Part shown: piece by piece, positions 56,347-64,000 of the stretch
Layout of the letters: each line of letters starts with the position of its first letter
Numbering within the stretch: the first letter of the stretch is position 1
Assembly: GCA_026214975.1 (NCBI GenBank)
Contig: CM047810.1
Span: 40,558,806 to 40,622,805, forward strand
Reading direction: 5' to 3'
From: Gentiana macrophylla
Lineage: Eukaryota > Streptophyta > Magnoliopsida > Gentianales > Gentianaceae
DNA length: 64,000 nt
Program-made: the position numbers and the translations under genes
Notes under the pieces: model-generated
Seen by the model: the letters and a program-made list of their open reading frames with translations, nothing else
Database searches by the model: none
What the model was told of the DNA's origin: nothing

Positions 56347-56947
56347 ATAATTGGGCCAATACCTAACATTATAGACCATGAGTCCGATTATAGGCCTAAG
56401 GGCGATCTCCGCATACGGGAGGAAGCCGGCGGTCGATCCTAAATCCACCACGGGTCGGTCAGGACCAAAGTTAAAGGCCGACCTGGCCAGCTCGGTCACT
56501 TTGACCTCGGTTGCTCGTCGTAAGTAGGTCGTATAATGATAAATATCGTTTATCAAGATAATTATGGAAAGAATCCTAAGCCATTAAGGCTCTGATCTTT
56601 ATCATTTAAATCTAGTATTTGAATAACGTGACTATCTCCTAAATTAAGGGGATTGAACTGTAATTATCTTTTCCTTAGGGAACACGAAATCATAGTCCAA
56701 CTAGGACCCGGACCATGCAAGCCTAGGGCATAAGCCCCTATATATAAACCATCCTTAAGAAACTACGAAGACTTGATTCCTGAACAATTACGAGGATCGT
56801 GAGCGACGAGAAATAACATCTCAAGTGCAGTCTAAGCCACCACAAAACCACCCCCCATTTCACATCTTTTCTAGGGTTCTTTGGTCTTGGATTATTGTCA
56901 ATAGAAAATACGGCACAGATTTATACCCGACGAATTTTGCTTCATCA
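56347..56947 (+). repeat. Retand-like LTR, 5'-truncated solo copy
   Basis: It aligns with 47563-48140 (ATGAGTC-ATTATAGGCCTAAGGGC, GGTCGGTCAGGACCAAAGTTA, CTTTGACCTCGG, CCATTAAGGCT). It ends CATCA at 56947. The first about 50 bp of the LTR are missing and no internal domain follows. Confidence 0.85.
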
Positions 56948-57390
56948 ACATACATACATTAAATTTATTTATAGCAAAAAAACTAATTCGACAAAAATAA
57001 TACAGATGATTAAAGTTTACTTGGGGTGCCCTCTGTTGGCTTTGTTGTCTAGATCTAGCCATTTTTATCCACTTCATATTCAATCATGTTCATCATTCTA
57101 AACCCTTCGATTTCTAATACTTTTCGATTTATCTAAGTTTTCAATCCTTTTCATCTTTGAGGGATGGAGAACTCGCATTGAAAATGGGTGAAGAAGGAAG
57201 ATGATGCACCATTTCCCTTCCATGTATTTGACTATCTTCCCTATGATAAAACCCTCATTAGTAATTGTGGCGCCACGATCACGGATACCGTATCATTAAT
57301 CGGAAAAGGGCGTCCAACACGTATATTATTAAAATTAATCGATTATATCGTAAATACGATATCATCATCATTAGAGAACAAAGCATAAAA
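56948..57390. other. No gene recognised
   Basis: A 66-codon ORF at 57188 (KKEDDAPFPFHVFDYLPYDK) is gene-like in composition but matches nothing that I know and has no partner exon. Confidence 0.3.
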
Positions 57391-59211
57391 CACAAGGATA
57401 GAATAGGGAAGCTAAAGATTACTACAAAAGATCGACAAGCAACACAGACTGCAACTAAAATGACATCCGAAAACAATTACACAATGATCGAATATCCATT
57501 CAACTATTACAATCATTGCTTTACAACTAGATGGTTAAAGTTCAACTATCTTAATCTAATACAACAGAAAAGGTACAAGAGAATAAAAGAAAGATAAATT
57601 TCAACTGCTGCAAACTTTGGGAATCACTCTTTAACGATCTCTAACTCAACCTACACCAAAACCACCTTCTTGGGCTGGGGAAACAATAATAACGAGGAAA
57701 GTACAAAAGTACTTAGTATATGGTAGAAGCACCGAATCTACACATGTTAAAAAACAAGGAATATCAACAATAATAATATCACATATGTTCAAGTAGCTCA
57801 CTCCCCTCTACTAGTCTCCTTAGTAGACACAACAAAAAAGTCATTTGTTACACATTGATCGAATGACACTTTTCATGGTGAAAACTGCACCATGACACAT
57901 TCAGCACCTCATATGGCACGGACTTGTCGCGTGGACTTGCCCATGCTATGGAGAGAAAATGTGTATCACCAAGGACCAACACGTTTTAGCTTTTAGACTC
58001 ATCAAGAATTTATTTATGTTTTTAACTAACCACGTATCATTTTCACACAAAAGGCTCATTAGTGACTTACAGACCATAAACCAATTCTACATTAAATTAA
58101 CTAGCATATTGCCTGAAATATTGTCATCTAATCCAACTTCCACAAGGCTGGGAATAAGGCTTCCGATGATCCCGAGATTCTCCCCACGGAGGGTCTGCAC
58201 AAGGTGCTAAGTCAAATCCACTAGAAACCAAACCCTTAACTTTTTCACATAACAAAGACGACACAGATCATCAAGTCAATGTCATGTAAAGCCAAATAAA
58301 ATATGTTCCAATTCTCCCGTGAGGCATGGTGCGGAGCCAAAGCCACCAGAACACATACATTTCACTTTACGACACATAATATAAGGCTTTACACTAATGA
58401 CATGCTCGTAACTGATCACAAAACACAAAAGCTGCTCCAAGAATGCACCAAGCGTGCGCCCGACTTTGCTGATAGTCTAGACCACGATTTCAAATGACCA
58501 GGCGTGCGCCCGAACTTTCAGAAAGCACCAGGCATGTGCATGCTCCATATTTTTGCCCAGAAAAATCTGCATCTTCAATTGACAAATTTCCATGGTGATT
58601 CTTCATCATTTAAACACCCGATCTACTCCAAATTCATACCAAAATGATACTAAAACATTCTAGAACATGCTATTAACAATAAACTTGATCTAACACCTAA
58701 AATAACATGAATAGATTTGGTTGACACCCCTTTACCACAAATCATTGGAGAAATTCCTAGATCCAAAAGCGAAACTCCAAAATCTTCAAGATCTTAGCAA
58801 CCCACTTGAATTTACAACCAAAGCGAAGTTTCACGATTACTCTGACCTTTAAACCATTAATTAACCAAGAAAAACTCAAGAACACTTCTAGATCTAGAAA
58901 AATAGGTTTTCAAAACTCTTACCCGATCGGAGTAAAACTTGTATCAAAACAAAGCTCACAATCACAGGAAGCCTTTTGGTGTGATTAATTTGTGATTCGG
59001 CGGCGGATTGATCGAAAAGTGGAAGATTACATCTTACTCCTCTCTTGCCGCCTCTTTTCTTGGAAGGTAAAAAAATGAAACGAGGGTTTGGGGTTGTTTG
59101 GGTATAAATAGGGGTTGGTACATTTCCCGTTTCGCCCTTTATAAAATTTCCACCTTTAAAATCCCGTAAATACCCTTTAACATCAATCTTACCTCCATCT
59201 ATTTAATCCCT

Positions 59212-59441
59212 ACGATCCCCTGGATATGACCTAGTGGTAAAAGGTTGGGCGTGGTGTAGTGCCTAGTGCAGTCTGAAATCCGGAGGGTGGGGGTTCGAGT
59301 CCTGTAAAGGGCCGGCCCCTTTCGGTAAGAAGATATAATAACGCAAGCCCTTTCACAGGCTATTTGGAGTCACGATTAACACTCTCATGCACTCTGTGAG
59401 ATCGAGGCGAGGGCGCTTACGGTTAGAGTTTAACCGTTTTT
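59212..59441 (+). mobile_element. tRNA-derived SINE, 14-bp TSD
   Basis: It has Pol III boxes: A-box ATGACCTAGTGGTAA (about 59227) and B-box GGGTTCGAGTCC (about 59291). The body is about 230 bp and ends in a T-run. It is flanked by the direct repeat TCTATTTAATCCCT at 59198-59211 and 59442-59455. No protein is coded. The target repeat lies over the left end of a Stowaway MITE. Confidence 0.88.
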
Positions 59442-59449
59442 TCTATTTA

Positions 59450-59721
59450 ATCCCTCCGTCCCATTTTATTTGACCCATTTAACTTTTCATGAGAGATTAA
59501 GAAAAATGTATTTAATGGTTTGAATCTCATTAAATGATCCAATATTTTTACATTTTGCCCCTTAAGTAGTTGTTGGGCGTTTAATCTTCTGTGGCTTTTA
59601 TTGTAAATATTGTAAAAGTGAAGGGAATTTGAAGAAATTTAACAATAAATGCATAAAGTAGACATTTATTTTGGGACAAACGAAAAAGGAAACGTGGACA
59701 AATAAAATGGAACGGAGGAAG
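59450..59721. mobile_element. Stowaway MITE (Tc1/mariner)
   Basis: The left end reads CCCTCCGTCCCATTTTATTTG. The reverse complement of the right end reads CTTCCTCCGTTCCATTTTATTTG. These are the classic Stowaway termini. It is flanked by TA (59448-59449, 59722-59723). 272 bp. Confidence 0.88.
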
Positions 59722-59767
59722 TATTTGAAATTAAACCTATTAAAAATATTGGGGCATCCCTAAAAAA

Positions 59768-59770
<3 letters not shown>

Positions 59771-59858
<88 letters not shown>

Positions 59859-59874
59859 GTGTGTGTGTGTGTGT
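59771..59874. repeat. Compound (TA)n(TG)n microsatellite
   Basis: About 25 TA units, then TG runs broken by TATG. Confidence 0.95.
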
Positions 59875-59879
59875 GAAGA

Positions 59880-60876
59880 GGCTAAAATCCACTTATTAAT
59901 ACTAAATAAATAAATATGACACAAAACTTGAAAAAGCTGTATAAAAAAGGACAAAATAAAATTAATCTGACAAATATACCCTTATGTATTCTCCTCATTT
60001 ATCATATATTTTTTTCCCTGCTTCTTCGATGTTGCTGCTTTTTTGGAGCAATAAGTAGCTTTTGATTTATAAGCTCCGATCATCAAATTCTTTCATTAAA
60101 ATTCATTTTTTTCTCTTTATTTTGATATCTCATATAATCATTTTAGGCGTAGTTTTCCCGAAAAAACATTTGAGATGTCGTAGCGTTTGGCTAATACCTC
60201 ACAATCGTAGTAAAACCTTCAATCAAGAGAATAACTAGCCAAAAAGAAAAGAGATCTAACTAAAAAAGTGAAAATTTATGGAGATGCAACTCCCAAGGAA
60301 TCAAGAGAATAAAAATCTACTAATCTTGGATATAATCAAAAAAGCACTATCAGAGAGGCTAAAAGCAGCTCTTGAGTTGTTGAAGGCCAAAGCGATATAG
60401 TTTCACAATCATGGATCTTTATCCTTCAAATCCACACCACAGCAAACTTCATGAAAGATGTGCGCATGAGCACAAAATTCCTTGAATAATGTAATTTAGC
60501 GCCATGATAGGGAATGAGGCTCCATCCAGTTTTGTTAAAGACCAAAAAACACCAGCATTGCCTCACAAATTTAAATCAACAGCCTTCAATCACTTTGATA
60601 ACAGTAAGCAAAACCACACCACAAATAATGGAATGCAAAGAAATATTAATAAAACCAAATAAATAGGAACAGAGGAGTGTTGGACCCCAAATGTGGAGAT
60701 GGCACCATAGCTACCCATGCAGTGTCGTCATATGAAGAAGCGGAAATCTCAATATTGTGTAAGAGCTTCTTAACTCTTTCTTTCGCCCCTTTGATTGTCT
60801 GCAAAACAGTGCCAGGTTATTTGACTAATTCCTCTTCTCTAGATAAACTCCCAACACCTATATAAACATTCTGCAA
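59880..60876. other. Unassigned, with AAAAGGACAAAA-type edge
   Basis: Begins near AAAAAAGGACAAAATAAAATT and AATATACCCTTATG, the vocabulary of the element ends at 6205 and 53225. The rest shows no gene or repeat. Confidence 0.3.
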
Positions 60877-61357
60877 TAGGGACGGAGCCATTTCCAGTGC
60901 TCAGGGGGGCTTAGCACACCCAACACCCATTCTTATTACTATATAGCCCATAATATTACTTCCTCATTTTATTTAAAAAGCCCATAAAAAACTCTGTTGT
61001 AATTTTATTTTATTTTTTTTTGGCAAGACAACAACTCAACAGAAACACACAGCAAATGTACTTTTAATTATGTGAGAAAACAAATCCAATCAACTCTCGT
61101 AATATCTGCGTCGAAGTTGTAAAGAAAGAATCTAATATGTGGCGGATTTTAATCATGCAAGTTAGAACTGAAATGATTATCTTTTCAGTGTTTCTGTTTT
61201 TAGATGTTCAAAGTGATCTTTCATTAAATTTCGGAATTTTTTTTATTTTTTTATTTGGGGAGAAAAATAAATTTTGGACTTTTAAGAAGAAAAAAAATTT
61301 GTGGTTAGCCCGGCCGAGACCACCCCTCCCGGATTTTTTTTCATGGCTCCGTCCTTG
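60877..61357. mobile_element. hAT-type non-autonomous element, 8-bp TSD
   Basis: The left terminus is TAGGGACGGAGCCA. The right terminus (reverse complement) is CAAGGACGGAGCCA. TSD TTCTGCAA is at 60869-60876 and 61358-61365. No transposase (481 bp). Confidence 0.82.
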
Positions 61358-61365
61358 TTCTGCAA

Positions 61366-61696
61366 TCATGCAAGCATATAGGAACTCAATATCCATTGCC
61401 CAATCAATCAGAGTGCTTCGTCAAAAAAATATATAAAATTAAAACTCAGTCAGAGTGAATCCAAAATAACTAGAACCTCCACTAGAATTTATAATTATAA
61501 GAAAGAAAGTGAAAGGCACCAGCCATGAAATCTTGTAGCTTTCTTGAAACATGTCTACTCATTGTTTGCATTAGCAGCACTTCTATCTTTTATTCATCCT
61601 CCGCTGCAGTCCAGAAATATGAATCTAACAATTGAAACAAGTTATATAAAAGTTGAAATATAACACGAAATGAAGAAAACACTCTAATTTTTAAAC
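61366..61696. other. Intergenic, nothing recognised
   Basis: No ORF family, repeat unit or element end seen. Confidence 0.4.
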
Positions 61697-63889
61697 TGTA
61701 ACGTCATTTCAGGATGGCAGAGTTCTTATCAGGAAATCGAAGCGTTAAGCACGCATAATATTAAACAAATAATATTACCGTAGCGCCTACTACGTCGTAT
61801 TAAATAAAAGCAAACGGCAATTTGAAAGACTCGGGTAATTTTTTCAAGCAACCAAGAATAGAAATACTACGAGATAGAATAAAATGTAATACTTATTACA
61901 TCGGAAAACCAAGCGAATCAAAAGTCGAATCTCAAAAACTAAAAGTAAACTACAAGGTTCAATGATAAATCAAGTCTAGGAAATAAGTGTAAATAAATAA
62001 TCAAGGTCTTCAAGTCCAGCGTCCTCAAGCGTCGTCATCAAAGTCTCCTCGTACTCGAGTTTACTGTTCGTCTTCTCTCCCCAAACACATAAATAAACAT
62101 GCATTTGAGGTAAGTACATTTGTACAAAGTAAAGTATAAGCTACAATTTAATTAAGGTTATTATTAAAGATTATCTTGGTGAGACCGACTCGATCTAGGG
62201 TTCACGCCATGCCCGTCGACACGTCGTGACTTAAGCGTTTCTAGCTTAGCTTATCTTGGTTACATCACTACTCAAGGGCCTTTGTGCATGGCGTTCATTA
62301 GCTGAAGATATACTTGCTAACTAACGGTGATTAGCACCGATTAGCTCGGGGTCTCCCGGTATGCGTATCGTCCGATTAATTTCCTCCACTACCCCCGGCC
62401 CGTTTAAGGCGATGGCGTTGTTCACCTTTTTGAGCGTATCACATCGCCCGATATGAAAGAGTGCATAACCGAGAATAAATGGCGTTTTAGCTTTTATCTA
62501 ACACATATGTAATTATTGATGTGAATTAACTAGCCACTTAGGTGTTTTGAATAAAACTCACCTTATCAACTCTACTCCTCACTTGAACAACTAGACATCG
62601 CATCCTATCAATTACTACAGACATTGATGAACCCTAGTTCATCAAAGCACAAGCCACTTTCATGACCTTCCGGCGGATCGAACTTGACTCCGCTTTTGAA
62701 GTACATTCGGTGTTTTAAGCCGAACAAATCGGAAGTTCAATCGAAGCTTGTTCATGTTTAATTAATGTTAACATATCAGGATTAAGGGTTTAAAACAGTG
62801 AAAACACGATTATGAAGCCAAAAACCAAGCTGAAAAGCTAAAATGGTAAAAACAAGGTAAAACAGGTCAAACGCCCGTTTGACATCCTATGGACACCCGT
62901 TTGGCATTGGACGCCCGTCCACTAAACCCAGACGCCCGTTAGTCAAAAACAGCTACATCCTGAATCAAAATTGTGACCTCAAACGCCCGTCTGCCTTATG
63001 CAGACGCCCGTCTGAGCTCTCCCAAGTCATGACGCCCGTTTGCCTAATGCAAACGCCCATCCGCCTGGGTTTTCCCCAAAATGCTAAATCTTAAAAACGC
63101 GATTTCTGATCCGTTTCTAACCTAATTGACATCGATTTCAACTCAGAAAAACGTAGAAAAAATATCTAAACGTCTATGATCGAAAAAGCACAATTTTCTT
63201 GTATCTACGCATCATAAAACACGATCTAAACTTCAATAACGATAATTGAAATCGTAGGCAGAGCTTCTTACCTTTTAAGCAGCTAATTCCGACTTCAAAC
63301 CACAGAAAAACATCAGCAAAACTGATCCTTTTCTGCAGGAAAACATGTGATAAATCCAAACTTAGATTAGATTCGATCACATGCTTCTAAACGACAAAAA
63401 ATACGAATTGATGAGTTTGAATCCATCAAACTCGAAGATGAACTAAATTAGGGCTTAATCATACCTTATGAAAGCTTCAACTTTTTGATGTCACAACGTT
63501 GATCTCTTCACAACGATTCCGGTGCTCGACTCTGATCTGAAAACCGTGAAGGATTGACTTAGAACCGATGACAACAATCCCTCAGCCCTAATTCTTGCTC
63601 ACACACACGCAGGAGATGAGTTTTGAAGGTGGAAAATCTGATTAAAAGTTTAAGGGACTGATTAGGCTAATTTCTCCTTAAATAGGAAAAATTCCAAAAT
63701 TACCTAATTGCTTTGATTTTCCTTAATCACCTTTATTAAACCAGATTTTCTTCCTTAAATATTTGTATATATATCTAGAAAATATATATACATAACTATC
63801 AAATTATTAAACTCGAATAAAGGAACCAAACCCAATATTTCGTTTTACTTAAAATGACACGTGCACTTTCCGAAAATCGGAATATTACA
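61697..63889 (-). repeat. 3' LTR of Tekay-type chromovirus
   Basis: Termini on plus are TGTAACGTC and AATATTACA (inverted TGTAA/TTACA). It is 2193 bp, on the minus strand. A CCTATTTAAGGAG promoter-like box lies at about 63675. Eight GACGCCCGTyTG-like words cluster at 62870-63060. It is preceded on the minus strand by polypurine tract AAGGGGGAAGAA. Confidence 0.85.
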
Positions 63890-64000
63890 TTCTTCCCCCT
63901 TAAAGGAGTTTAGTCCTCGAAACTTAGAACATACACAGTAAGTCCCTAAAATCGGGAACTCATTGATCATATCGTCCTCAACTTCCCAAGTAGCCATCCG
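63890..64000 (-). pseudogene. Chromovirus polyprotein C-terminus (partial)
   Basis: Minus strand: RMATWEVEDDMINEFPIL followed by FRGLNSFKGEE, then the polypurine tract. TWExEDD...FP plus FRG-NSFKG is the integrase/chromodomain tail of Tekay/Del elements. The rest lies beyond the window. Confidence 0.8.

Larger units (their letters stand above)
57400..59758 (-). repeat. Chromovirus-like LTR remnant hosting MITE and SINE
   Basis: The minus-strand start near 59758 reads ATGCCCCAATATTTTTAATAGG, close to the CCCCRATATTTT-start of Tekay-type LTRs. A CCCCTATTTATACCC promoter box is at about 59100-59115. Repeated GGCGTGCGCCCGA words (58450-58510) parallel the GACGCCCGT words of the LTR at 61697-63889. 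An AAAGTACTTAGTATATGGTAGAAGC block (57706) recalls that LTR's 3' region. The left end is uncertain. Confidence 0.45.

Overview
This is eukaryotic nuclear DNA from a flowering plant, most likely a eudicot. It shows GT-AG introns, Ty1/copia and Ty3/gypsy retrotransposons of plant lineages, LINEs with plant-type zinc-binding and RNase H tails, MITEs, a tRNA-derived SINE and a fragment of chloroplast rbcL. The species cannot be named from the sequence. The window is AT-rich, repeat-dominated and gene-poor. Only two host genes are well supported: a four-exon ML-domain (MD-2/NPC2-like) lipid-binding protein at 9388-12187 (+), and a two-exon secreted cysteine-rich knottin-like peptide at 22729-23140 (-). 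The first carries a one-base deficit in exon 2. A single exon matching the C-terminal part of the UBP12/UBP13 (USP7-like) deubiquitinases lies at 55854-55940.

Layout. 1-5150: Sirevirus-like copia LTRs inserted into a LINE, of which an RT scrap (1143-1213) and the 3' end (3960-5114) survive. 5150-8010: degenerate tandem repeats, a possible Pack-MULE and a GTGTCGG-rich palindromic element. 8081-8996: 5'-truncated LINE with a target-site duplication (TSD), just upstream of the ML gene (9388-12187). 12790-16125: copia RNase H relic, a solo LTR with TSD and an rbcL plastid fragment. 16131-21775: an Ale-type copia element with TSD GAGAC, hosting a Tat/Retand-like solo LTR that itself hosts another solo LTR. 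22729-23140: knottin gene. 25145-26319: solo LTR with TSD. 28191-38427: LTRs and three truncated copia elements, with a Sirevirus-like element on + between two copia pieces on -. 38762-46420: a tandem TRIM-like array (LTR-internal-LTR-internal-LTR, TSD CGATT) hosting a full copia element with TSD AGGGT. 47512-53222: non-autonomous Retand-like gypsy element with about 2 kb of hairpin-forming tandem repeats and an antisense ORF with an apparent intron. 53225-54943: minisatellite and a Harbinger-type MITE. 55854-56947: UBP exon and a third Retand-like LTR. 57400-59760: chromovirus-like LTR hosting a Stowaway MITE that hosts a SINE. 60877-61357: hAT-type MITE. 61697-64000: 3' end of a Tekay-type chromovirus on -.

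The mobile elements were dated relative to each other only by nesting and by reading TSDs by eye. Most element ORFs carry stops or frameshifts. No rRNA, tRNA gene or CRISPR array was found. Family calls rest on motif recognition without database searches.
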